Shown here: positions 42,819-50,570 of the stretch, piece after piece | How positions within the stretch are numbered: the stretch's first letter is position 1 | Layout of the letters: every line of letters starts with the position of its first letter | From: Blastochloris tepida | GTDB taxonomy: Bacteria > Pseudomonadota > Alphaproteobacteria > Rhizobiales > Xanthobacteraceae | Assembly: GCF_003966715.1 (NCBI RefSeq) | Contig: NZ_AP018907.1 | Location: 794,001 to 858,000, forward strand | Length of the DNA stretch: 64,000 bases | Direction: 5' to 3' | Translations under genes and position numbers: made by a program | The notes under the pieces: generated by a model | The model's input: the letters and a program-made list of their open reading frames with translations, nothing else | Told to the model about the DNA's origin: nothing | Databases searched by the model: none

Positions 42819-43901
42819 GTGATTAGTCTCGAAACCGACATGGCCCGCACGACCGACGGCCGACCCTTGGTTCTCACCGGTCCGGACATCCTCGCTGGCC
42901 ACTTCGAGCCGCCTGAACTCATCATCGATCCGTGGTTCGCTGCGGGGCACATCGCGATGATTTACGGCAAGACCGGCATCGGGAAGACGATGCTGAGCTA
43001 CGCCCTTGCGTCGACCATCGCGAAGGGTGGTGAGCTTCTCGGGTGGACCGTGCCGGAGCCGAAGCGCGTGCTGTATTTTGACGCGGAGATGGATCCGGCG
43101 GAGATCGAGGGACGGCTCAGGGGCCTGTCCGGCGGAACGTTGCCGGCAGAGTTTCAACTCGTGTCGGGCATTCGGCTCAAGGATGGACTACCAGACCTCG
43201 CCGACCCCGATGGGCAGGCTTGGTACGAACTGCTCATCGAGGACGAGGCGGCCGACGTCGTCGTGTTCGACAACCTCTGCTCGCTCGTCAACGGTGGCTC
43301 GATCTCGGAGGACGAGGTGTGGCTCCCGGTGCAGCCGCTGCTCAACCGGCTTCGGTCCAAGCACGTCGCCTGCATTCTCGTCCACCATGCCGGCAAGCGC
43401 GGCGACTATCTCGGCTCCAGCCGCATGACGCAGAACATGAACAGCGTCATCAAGCTCCAGCGCCCTGGTGACATCGATGCCGGAACGGAGCTGATCCTGG
43501 AGTTCGAGAAGGCGCGGTCCATGAAGGGCGGCGAGAGCCGCACGATGCACATCAAGCTGGTCGCCGAGGATGATGCATTGCATTGGGAGATGGCGGAGGA
43601 CGCAGGTCCACCGAAGCGCGTTGCCGAGGTCGTCGAGGCGATCCGCAGCCGCAAGTACGCCTCGCAAAGCGAGGTCGCGGAGGCTTTGGGGACGGCGCAG
43701 TCCGTAATCTCCGGCGACATCAAGCGTGCTGTCCGTCTCGGCCTCTTCGATAAGGACGAGGCAAAGACGATCTTCCGCGAGGTCCGCAAGGCGAACACCG
43801 CGGTGACCGCGGAGGACGCCGCGGCCACGCCTGTCCAACCCGAGTTGGACGGCGAAACCGAAGGGACAGGAATCGAGGTCGAGGACGAACTCGACTGCTG
43901 A
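42819..43901 (+). CDS. RepA-like AAA ATPase/helicase with C-terminal HTH
   Basis: I choose GTG 42819 (VISLETDMARTTDGRPL) because aaaggag lies 12 bp upstream; ATG 42840 is possible. The ~360-residue protein has Walker A YGKTGIGKTMLS, an acidic strand RVLYFDAEMD, Walker B DVVVFDNLCSLV, and the RecA/DnaB-like segment ILVHHAGKRGDYLGSSRM. This is the AAA_25/RepA hexameric helicase family of small plasmids and satellites. A C-terminal helix-turn-helix (YASQSEVAEALGTAQSVISG) follows, then an acidic tail. It probably unwinds the excised island for replication. Confidence 0.85.
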   Translation: MISLETDMARTTDGRPLVLTGPDILAGHFEPPELIIDPWFAAGHIAMIYGKTGIGKTMLSYALASTIAKGGELLGWTVPEPKRVLYFDAEMDPAEIEGRLRGLSGGTLPAEFQLVSGIRLKDGLPDLADPDGQAWYELLIEDEAADVVVFDNLCSLVNGGSISEDEVWLPVQPLLNRLRSKHVACILVHHAGKRGDYLGSSRMTQNMNSVIKLQRPGDIDAGTELILEFEKARSMKGGESRTMHIKLVAEDDALHWEMAEDAGPPKRVAEVVEAIRSRKYASQSEVAEALGTAQSVISGDIKRAVRLGLFDKDEAKTIFREVRKANTAVTAEDAAATPVQPELDGETEGTGIEVEDELDC

Positions 43902-44203
43902 CCCGGAGCAGCGCATGTCATCACGAGATCATCCCCGGGGGAGTTACTCCCGGGGACACTCTCCAGGTGTCACGTCCGTAGGAAGCCGGCCATCATCATC
44001 TCATCTTCCCCGTAGGGGATAATCGCCGCTCACCGCGCCTGGGGGCGCTTTGCCGAGATCGCTATTCTCGCCGCGACGCGGCGCTCGCTTTGCGCTATCC
44101 GTATGGAAGGCGCACGACGGGCGTATCGGGATCGCGCGGTCGCGACAAACGTTGGTTAAGCCATGATATGCAATTCTGAGTGGGCACCCAGGTGGATATG
44201 GCT
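43902..44203. other. Intergenic before the unknown operon; hairpin at 43933-43955
   Basis: ccccgggggagt and actcccgggg (43933-43955) form a stable hairpin 30 bp after the RepA-like gene; it lacks a T run, so terminator action is uncertain. The remaining DNA should hold the promoter of the following three-gene operon. No clear -35/-10 was seen. Confidence 0.45.
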
Positions 44204-45076
44204 ATGAGCTGGCAACTTGCTCATCAGGACCACGCAATTGAGCGGGTCAGCATCGGCTTCCAGTTCACAGAACCGCTACCCTCGAAACTGTGGCAGTCCA
44301 TGTTGTCGGCTGCCGAGACTGGTTTTCAGGACCTGGGGTTCGCTGGCATGCCGGGCGAGCCCGGTTTCGTGTTGCCCCCCCCCGGCATTCAGGGGCAGCC
44401 TGGCTTTGAGATCGTCATCCAAGGCGGCAATGCGGTCTTTGGATTACCTCTCGGGGGGCAGGGTGGGCGCACCTTTCGCGTGATCGCTGGTAACGAGGTC
44501 ACAGAAGAGGTGTCTTTGACTCGGGCGAGGTTTGCATACACCGCCACCGTCTATGACGGGTGGACTAGGTTTCGAAATCGTAGTCAGAGCCTCCTGGGTC
44601 GATACCTCGACGAAGCCTTGTCTATGGTGGGCATAAATCTAATCAAGATGGAGTACTGGGATCGGTTTGTCTTCGATGGTCCTCCGGAAAGGGCGGACTA
44701 TGAGGCCATTCTTAGATCGGATTCGAGGCACGTGCCGCACTTCTACTCTTCTACAAACGAGTTGTGGCACTCTCATGTAGGGTACTTCGCGGATCCGGGA
44801 AGCTCTCAAAGACGATTGGTCAACGTCAACGTGGACGTCCTCGATCTCTTGCAGCGGGTTGAGGCGGACACGCAGGCGCCGAACGCCCCTAGGCGGTCGG
44901 TGGGAATCTACTCGATGGTGCAGGACACGCTTGGTGCTGAGTCAACCACCGTCGGGTGGCACGCTTGTGTCTCGACACTGGAGGACATGCACACCATCTT
45001 GAAGGGAGTGCTCTTGGACGTTATCAACGATGAAGTTGCACAGCGTATTTCGCTCAACGCAGGCGTACGGCCGTGA
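44204..45076 (+). CDS. Unknown operon gene 1, TIGR04255-like
   Basis: I choose ATG 44204 (MSWQLAHQDHAIERVSIGFQ) because aggtgg stands 8 bp upstream; GTG 44180 and ATG 44198 are alternatives. The 290-residue soluble protein has an N-terminal VSIGFQFTEPLP strand, a middle TVYDGWTRFRNRSQSLLGRY, a LVNVNVDVLDLLQRV strand and a C-terminal helix LEDMHTILKGVLLDVINDEV. This order is like the sporadic TIGR04255 family; the match is by pattern only. The stop overlaps the next start (GTGA), so the genes are translationally coupled. Base composition is lower in GC than the flanking core genes. Confidence 0.75.
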   Translation: MSWQLAHQDHAIERVSIGFQFTEPLPSKLWQSMLSAAETGFQDLGFAGMPGEPGFVLPPPGIQGQPGFEIVIQGGNAVFGLPLGGQGGRTFRVIAGNEVTEEVSLTRARFAYTATVYDGWTRFRNRSQSLLGRYLDEALSMVGINLIKMEYWDRFVFDGPPERADYEAILRSDSRHVPHFYSSTNELWHSHVGYFADPGSSQRRLVNVNVDVLDLLQRVEADTQAPNAPRRSVGIYSMVQDTLGAESTTVGWHACVSTLEDMHTILKGVLLDVINDEVAQRISLNAGVRP

Positions 45077-45621
45077 CCGTTTCTTCTGAAGCTGCAGCAG
45101 CCTACCTTTGGGGGCATCTGGCATCAGCAGAACTCGTTGGCTCATCCAGTGCCAATGGTCGACTGCCTGTCGTCTGTGAACTGGTTACGCGATCTTACTC
45201 TGCGGCAATTCCCTGGCGCCAAATCCTGCCGGTCCAGCAAGAGATCCGAGACCAGACATCCGTCTCGGCCGAGCAGGCACCACTTTGGGCGCTTGAGAGA
45301 ATCGAGGATCCCCTTCTGGCGCAACTTCACGAGTTGCGTGACCTCGATGAGGGATGGGACGGCGAGGAGGCGGCGAAGCCAACGGATGATGCTATCCGTG
45401 AGGCTTCATACTTTGCCCGATTGCTCGGTGGGGCCGCGAGCGATGCCGAAGTGACGTTGCATGTTGACGGGTCTGTGATTCTGGACTTTGGAGACGCGGG
45501 CTCAGTACGGTTTAAAGGCGATGGGCAAGCCATTTATGCTTTTGAAGGCTTTGGTCATGGCATTGTTCCCTTTGATGGTTTTATAGTCCCGCGTGAGATT
45601 CGGGTCGCCTTAGAAAGCTAA
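45073..45621 (+). CDS. Unknown operon gene 2, GWDG-motif protein
   Basis: GTG 45073 overlaps gene 1 by 4 bp; the product has 182 residues. The first half is rich in small residues and Val. The second half has LHELRDLDEGWDGEEAAKPT, then DAIREASYFARLL and VDGSVILDFGDAGSVRFKGD. A short domain with GWDG ... P ... A ... DG is known to me from hypothetical proteins beside TIGR04255-like genes; the role is unknown. The stop shares one base with the next start (TAATG). Confidence 0.75.
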   Translation: MTVSSEAAAAYLWGHLASAELVGSSSANGRLPVVCELVTRSYSAAIPWRQILPVQQEIRDQTSVSAEQAPLWALERIEDPLLAQLHELRDLDEGWDGEEAAKPTDDAIREASYFARLLGGAASDAEVTLHVDGSVILDFGDAGSVRFKGDGQAIYAFEGFGHGIVPFDGFIVPREIRVALES

Positions 45622-46247
45622 TGGTTGCCATGAACGAGTGTGCCGATTGTCGGACAACGTTCGAGTATCTTGACAATTACAGGCCGAACACAGAGAGAGC
45701 GCTCAGGCTTGATGAGGCTCAACCGAATTGTCGGTGTCAGGAGAGGTCCGTAAGTCCTTTCTCGTGCGGACCCGTCGAGGATGAGGAAGTTCTCATTCGT
45801 GTTCTCGTCGCTCCGCAGCACATGCATCGAAAGAAAAAGACACCAACAGCGGCCGCCCTTGCGGACGCAGAGCGCAGAGGACTATCCGTCTTCCGCGAGC
45901 GTGACGTGACAGATCATCAAATCCGAACTGTTGCAGAGGGTTTAGTCAATCGGGCACGAGAGAGACAGGGCAACAATAAGCCGGGCGTCTTCGGGGTCCT
46001 GCGGATGGTATGCCGAGAGGTTCGTGTGTGCCGATCCACTGGTGATGTGGCGCCCGCCTACTGTGTTTATGACACTGCTGAACGGAACAATCCCTCTCAT
46101 GCCGAGGTATTCCAACGGGTGCATCAGGCAGATGAGGCCCTCCGAGATGCCCGGCGTCAGGCACTTTTTAGCGTTGTGAAGACGGCTTTTGTATCTGTCG
46201 GAGACTTTCGTCAGGGTCTCTTGAAAGACTTGGCTCCCGCGGAGTAG
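45621..46247 (+). CDS. Unknown operon gene 3, Cys-rich N-terminus
   Basis: ATG 45621 uses the last base of the gene-2 stop; the product has 208 residues. The N-terminus has CADC (residues 7-10) and CRC with a further Cys (SPFSCGP), which may bind zinc. It is followed by VEDEEVLIRVLVAPQHMHRK, AAALADAERRGLSVFRERDV and RVHQADEALRDARRQALFSV. It is soluble, with no nuclease or ATPase motif that I recognise. Close coupling with genes 1 and 2 says the three act together. It is convergent with the integrase gene. Confidence 0.75.
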   Translation: MVAMNECADCRTTFEYLDNYRPNTERALRLDEAQPNCRCQERSVSPFSCGPVEDEEVLIRVLVAPQHMHRKKKTPTAAALADAERRGLSVFRERDVTDHQIRTVAEGLVNRARERQGNNKPGVFGVLRMVCREVRVCRSTGDVAPAYCVYDTAERNNPSHAEVFQRVHQADEALRDARRQALFSVVKTAFVSVGDFRQGLLKDLAPAE

Positions 46248-46278
46248 TTGCACTCTCATCTAAGGGCATGGTGGGTGA

Positions 46279-48090
46279 TCAGGCTTGGTTCCATCTGAAC
46301 GGAGACAAGTCTAATCCTGGGAAGCCGATCTTGTCCATCTCGCGAGAGAGCCGCTCGATTGAGAAACCTCGCCCGTACCTGTCGCCCACGACTTGCCCTG
46401 CGACGTGGCCGGTGAACGCGAAGGCGATCTCGCGCGGCACATCGCAGTCGCGGCACCGATCAAGGAAGAGGTGTCGGAACGAGTGGAACACGAGCCGGGG
46501 ATCGTTGAGACCGAGAGCGTCCAGCTTGCGGCCGAACCATTTGCCCCACTTGTCGCCTCGGAGGCCGGCGCTGTTGGGGGTGAGGAGCGGGAACAGCCAC
46601 CCGCGTGGGTCTTTGCGCTGTCTCTCGTTCGCGTAGTCGAGGAAGCCACAGGCGATCAGCTCGGGATGGATCGGCACCACGCGGACGCTTCCGTCGGTCT
46701 TGAGGCTTTGCTCGTCGTCGAGGTTGGTGATGTTGAGGAACCACCGCCCGGACACATCATCCAGCTTGACGTCGTGGGTCTTCAATTGCGCGAGTTCCTC
46801 ACGACGCGCTCCGGTGAAGAGGGCGAGAAGCGGGAGCCAACGTGCCGAGTTACCTCGCCCTCCGCTATCGGGCCTGGCTCCGCCGATGATCTCGGGGTCT
46901 GCAAAGATCGTCTTCAACTCATCCGTCGTGAATGGCCGGCGCCCATTCGCGGCCTTTCGGGACAGCGGCAATCGCAAGCCCTCGAACGGATTCGACCACC
47001 CTGCGGGATCTGATCGGAAATCATGATCGCGGGCTGCATCGTTCAGGACCGCGGCAAGCAACCCCATCGCCTTGTTGATGGTGGCGACGTTCGGCTTTGA
47101 GAGTTTCTCCACGGCCGGCTGGGCGAGCAATTCGGGCAGAGGAAGCTGCTTCAGATAGCCGGGCAGGCGTGTCGGCAGTTTCATCATCGTATCGCGGAAC
47201 TCTCGGGCGTGTTTTCGAGTGATCTCGCGAACGCGAAGGTCGCCGTGCAGTTCGACGAAGCGCCGGACGGCATGGTCCGCTTCCTGGACCGTGCGCGGTG
47301 CTGGCGTTTCCTCTCCGGGGTTGGCGTTCTCCCCCGACCACGCTTTGAATGCAGCCGTTAGCCGCGGGTCGCTGCTCAGGCCAGCGCGGTTGGCGGGCTT
47401 GGCCGACGGCGTGGCAGGCGTCCGCACGACCTCGCCGTCATGGCGACGGGCGGCGTCTTGGAATGCCAAAACCTCGGCCTCCAAAACGCGCAATGCGGCG
47501 TCGCGGAGTTCGTCGCTGCCTTCCTGAAGATCGACGCCGAGAAGCTCGGCCGCAGTCTTCTTGGCCCGTGCGACGATCTGGGGCGGTGGCCGACGCGTCG
47601 CCAGCTCGCGCTTCATCGCGGCGAATCTCTCGGCCTGGGCGCCGCCGAGGAATTCGTAGTCCGCAAGGGTGAGGCCCGGCTCCCTCTGAGGGCTCCCGAT
47701 TTGAATACCTGCCCCCTCATCCCCCATGAGCCCGAATCCTTCCCGGCGGAGCTGTTCGTCAGCAGCGAGGACTTCGGCATGCCGGTGATCGGCGAGGAAT
47801 TGGAGATCGTCGTTGGTGATCTGGCGCCGCGGTCCGCTGGAGAGGGTCTGCTTCGCTTCCTCGAACAGTGCCTCCGTGTCGGCAATCAGCTTGGCGACTC
47901 GCGCCTTACGCTTGGGCTCCGGCACGCGGGCGAGGCCCCGCACAAGTTCACGTTTGAAGCGGCCGGTCTTAGCGGAGACGAGGTCACGGAGGTGTGCCGG
48001 CCACCAGGAGGGGACAGGCTTGCCGGCCAGCTCTTCAGGAAGCCTGCGCCGGAACTCAGGTGCTCCACGACGTTTTTGAATGTGGGTCAT
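46279..48090 (-). CDS. Tyrosine recombinase (integrase) of the tRNA-Arg island
   Basis: I place the start at ATG 48088-48090 (MTHIQKRRGAPEFRRRLPEE), where the DUF6538-like N-terminal arm begins; 48135 is possible. The ~603-residue protein has a core-binding domain and a catalytic domain with Arg in FTGARREELAQL, Lys in SLKTDGSVRVVPIH, HxxR in FHSFRHLFLDRC, His in FTGHVAG and the nucleophile Tyr in VGDRYGRGFS. All active-site residues are present. It lies 108 bp from the right att site within tRNA-Arg, the usual position. Confidence 0.93.
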   Translation of the reverse strand: MTHIQKRRGAPEFRRRLPEELAGKPVPSWWPAHLRDLVSAKTGRFKRELVRGLARVPEPKRKARVAKLIADTEALFEEAKQTLSSGPRRQITNDDLQFLADHRHAEVLAADEQLRREGFGLMGDEGAGIQIGSPQREPGLTLADYEFLGGAQAERFAAMKRELATRRPPPQIVARAKKTAAELLGVDLQEGSDELRDAALRVLEAEVLAFQDAARRHDGEVVRTPATPSAKPANRAGLSSDPRLTAAFKAWSGENANPGEETPAPRTVQEADHAVRRFVELHGDLRVREITRKHAREFRDTMMKLPTRLPGYLKQLPLPELLAQPAVEKLSKPNVATINKAMGLLAAVLNDAARDHDFRSDPAGWSNPFEGLRLPLSRKAANGRRPFTTDELKTIFADPEIIGGARPDSGGRGNSARWLPLLALFTGARREELAQLKTHDVKLDDVSGRWFLNITNLDDEQSLKTDGSVRVVPIHPELIACGFLDYANERQRKDPRGWLFPLLTPNSAGLRGDKWGKWFGRKLDALGLNDPRLVFHSFRHLFLDRCRDCDVPREIAFAFTGHVAGQVVGDRYGRGFSIERLSREMDKIGFPGLDLSPFRWNQA

Positions 48091-48197
48091 CTGGCGGGAC
48101 AAAGACGGGCCTCGTGTAGCAGATGCGTGTAGCACCTGGAGGCTCCAACTCTTTGATATGACAGCTTCTTCCGACTAATCAAGAGGTTGGTCGGAAA

Positions 48198-48215
48198 TGG
48201 CGCGCCCGAAAGGAT
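48198..48215 (+). repeat. Right attachment site (attR) of the tRNA-Arg island
   Basis: tggcgcgcccgaaaggat, identical to 40931-40948, covers the CCA end and the 3' acceptor/T-stem part of tRNA-Arg. Confidence 0.88.
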
Positions 48216-48274
48216 TCGAACCTCTGACCCCCAGATTCGTAGTCTGGTGCTCTATCCAGCTGAGCTACGGGCGC
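48198..48274 (-). tRNA. tRNA-Arg (anticodon ACG)
   Basis: The 77-nt minus-strand gene folds as a full cloverleaf. Acceptor GCGCCCG pairs with CGGGCGC, the D arm is GCTCAGCTGGATAGAGC, and the anticodon stem CCAGA/TCTGG holds loop CTACGAA (anticodon ACG). The T arm has GGTTCGAATCC, and CCA is encoded. The wobble A would be inosine, reading CGN Arg codons. The 3' 18 bp are the integration site of the neighbouring island; the gene remains intact. Confidence 0.96.
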
Positions 48275-48451
48275 GCGAACCGGTCGTTGCCGGGAGGAGG
48301 GCTGAATACCGACTCGAACCGGCTATTTCAAGACCCTCGATCTCTCTTCCTGCGGATTCTCTCGGCTGCGGGGCGGAAGCAGGGGAAAAGTCCCGCCCGG
48401 GCCGCAGAACGCGAGCGGGCCCTCTCGATCGGTCACCCTCGATCGGTCATC

Positions 48452-48565
48452 CGATGTCCGGTTGATTCCTTTCGGGGTGCCGGAAACGGTCGCGCCGAAA
48501 AGACTGCCGAAAATCCGTGTGCGGAGACCGGATTTTCGGCGACCGCACGTGGTTTTCGGCCTGGG
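48452..48565 (+). repeat. Dispersed repeat, family B copy 1
   Basis: Contains gtccggttgattcctttcgg, ggtgccggaaacggtc and ggattttcggcgaccg, the ordered blocks of family B. It is followed at 48668 by a family C unit. The whole stretch 48275-48789 has no gene. Confidence 0.75.
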
Positions 48566-48667
48566 GGCCGGACGCAGGTACTAATATACCGCGACGCCGA
48601 TGAAATCCTGCGTGCCAACTGTCTGGTCGGCGCAGGCGCACAAGCGGGGTTTTCGGAGACGCGGCAG

Positions 48668-48788
48668 ACCAACGGCCCCAGACGCTGACGCGTGGGGCCG
48701 TTGACACTTGCTGATTTTCTTTTCGGAAATCAGAGGTTTCGCGAAAATCCGCGACCGGAGCCAACGGTCAGCTTTCGCTGCCGTCGGC
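48668..48788 (+). repeat. Dispersed repeat, family C copy 3
   Basis: The unit runs from accaacggccccagacgctg through ttttcggaaatcagaggttt to ccaacggtcagctttcgctg and ends at the phasin stop codon. It is the reverse complement of the copy at 38343-38470. Confidence 0.75.
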
Positions 48789-48789
48789 A

Positions 48790-49308
48790 TCAGGCGGCCG
48801 GCTTGACCACCTTCTCGACGCCGGCCTTGACCGGCTCGGCGGTGTCGGCGGCGATCTTCTGGGCCAGTTCCGTCAGTTCGCGGGTCTGGTCGATCAGCGC
48901 CTCGAACTGCTTGCGGATGTGGCTGGAGGTCAGCTCCACCGCCTGCGACAGCGTCTTCACCTGCATCACTGCGCGGGTGAAGTCGAACGAGGCGTTGATG
49001 TTCGCCCGCATCGCCTCCAGCGCCTTGACGTTGAAGTCGGAAATGCCCTTGCTGGCGGTGACGTAGGTGTCCTCGATCATGTCGGTGGTCTCTTCCGCCG
49101 CCGACTTGATCTTCTCATAGGCTTCCTTGGCCTGGGCGACGCTCTTCTCGGCGATGTCGCGCATCGCCACCGGCAGGTCCAGCTCGGCCGCCGGGGCTGC
49201 CGGCGCCTTGGGCTTCGCCGCCTTGATGTCGGCGGGTTTGGCTTCGGCGGATTTGGCTTCGGCCACGCTCTTGGGCTCCATCTTGGGCTCGATCTTGGTC
49301 TCGGCCAT
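48790..49308 (-). CDS. Phasin family protein 1
   Basis: ATG 49306-49308 (MAETKIEPKMEPKSVAEAKS) gives 172 residues. An Ala/Lys/Pro-rich N-terminal arm is followed by the helical phasin domain: LPVAMRDIAEKSVAQAKEAY, NVKALEAMRANINASFDF and LTSSHIRKQFEALIDQTREL. Phasins coat polyhydroxyalkanoate granules and control their number and size. A second phasin lies 550 bp upstream on the same strand. Its gene ends in the family C repeat. Confidence 0.9.
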   Translation of the reverse strand: MAETKIEPKMEPKSVAEAKSAEAKPADIKAAKPKAPAAPAAELDLPVAMRDIAEKSVAQAKEAYEKIKSAAEETTDMIEDTYVTASKGISDFNVKALEAMRANINASFDFTRAVMQVKTLSQAVELTSSHIRKQFEALIDQTRELTELAQKIAADTAEPVKAGVEKVVKPAA

Positions 49309-49860
49309 GGTGGTTGTCCTCAAATCGGTTGCGGCGGTGCATACCCTCCCGGTCCGACCGCCGCGGGCAGTCCGGGAACATCGGGATCACCCGGCCCCGG
49401 AAGATCGCCACAGGATCGAAGATCACCGCAGGCTCCCGGAGGCGGCTCGCTGAAATCCCCCGCGCGAGGGCGGAGGTCCGGCGACCGGTCCACGGATTTC
49501 CGGCCGATCTGGCCGAATGCCGTGGCCTCTGTTCTTGCCGTTGTCTTGCCGTTTGACGTTTCGTCAGACTTGTCGTCTGACCTTTCGTCTGTCTTGACGT
49601 TCTGGAGCGTCCGCCGGTCCGATCGAACCGCGCGAACGCTCCCAGTCGTTGCCTTGTCGCATTCCCGTTCGCAAAACCGGTTTCCGCTCCTGCGGAGAAT
49701 GCTCCAGCCAGCGGCCGGTGCGCCGAGGAGGCGCCTCGCGGCCATCCGGTCAGCTTGGCCCGATCCGATCAGCCTTACGCGATCAGGTCGGATCGCCGCT
49801 TATTGGTCCGGCTGCGCGCCCTAATGGGCGCGATCCCGGCGACGTCCCGGGTCGATGCGC
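49309..49860. other. Intergenic between phasins, with family A copy 5
   Basis: About 550 bp without a gene. 49604-49705 is a diverged family A repeat (ggagcgtccgccggtccgat ... tgcggagaatgctcc). A short run of tcgtctgac-like direct repeats lies at 49552-49600. Confidence 0.55.
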
Positions 49861-50238
49861 TCAGGACGGGGTGTTCACCTTCAGCGCCTTCTGGGCGATG
49901 GTGCCGAGCTCCTTGGCCTGCTCGGAGAGCACCTTCATCTGCTCCTGCACGAACTCGGCCTGGATGCGCATCACGTCCTGCACGTCCTTGGCGCGGACCA
50001 GCTTCTGGGCCAGGTCGAAGCTCGACGCGACATTGACCTCGGCGAAGGTCATGGCCTTCTTGCCCAGATCCTTGATGCCGCTCTGCATCGCCTCGGCGGA
50101 GCCTTCGAGCGTGCCGACGGCCTTCTGGGCGGCGCTCAGATAGCTGTCGACCGCCTTCTTGGTCTGCTCGACGCTCTTCTCGGCGAAGTCACGCAGTTCC
50201 GGCGGGACGTCGAGTTGCGGGTTCTTCGTCGTAACCAT
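49861..50238 (-). CDS. Phasin family protein 2
   Basis: ATG 50236-50238 (MVTTKNPQLDVPPELRDFAE) follows aaggagg; the product has 125 residues, compact and without the N-terminal arm of phasin 1. It has FAEKSVEQTKKAVDSYLSAA, NVASSFDLAQKLVRAKDVQD and QEQMKVLSEQAKELG, all typical of phasins. It is probably also a granule-associated protein for PHB storage. Confidence 0.9.
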   Translation of the reverse strand: MVTTKNPQLDVPPELRDFAEKSVEQTKKAVDSYLSAAQKAVGTLEGSAEAMQSGIKDLGKKAMTFAEVNVASSFDLAQKLVRAKDVQDVMRIQAEFVQEQMKVLSEQAKELGTIAQKALKVNTPS

Positions 50239-50570
50239 TGCAAGCCTCCTTGGGTGGGCTGCTCGGACCCTCGGGCTCCCACGCCCCGTGGGTAGCAGCG
50301 TTGACAAAAACAACCTTAGCATCGCTTATTGTGCACTGCAACATAAATTTCGCATCGCGGTATTCGGCGCGCCGGCGTGGGTCCGCAGGGTTAAGGTTAA
50401 AGAAGCGTATTTTGTTCACGCCGGCCGTTCGCGTGGACGGGGCGCCGCCACGTTTCTATTAATATTTCAGTTAGAAATGGCCGGGCTGCTGCCGCCTGCC
50501 CAACGTTCAAGGCTCAAGGCGGCGAGACGAGACGCGGAAAGACGAGACGCGGCAAGGCGAGACGCAAGCG
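50239..50570. other. Divergent intergenic region, phasin 2 and PAS kinase
   Basis: About 330 bp. 50300-50360 is AT-richer (acaaccttagcatcgcttat tgtgcactgcaacataaatt) and may hold the phasin promoter; tgcactgcaaca resembles the TGC-rich sites of PhaR-type repressors, by eye only. gagacgcggaaagacgagac at 50525-50560 is a short direct repeat before the kinase. Confidence 0.4.
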
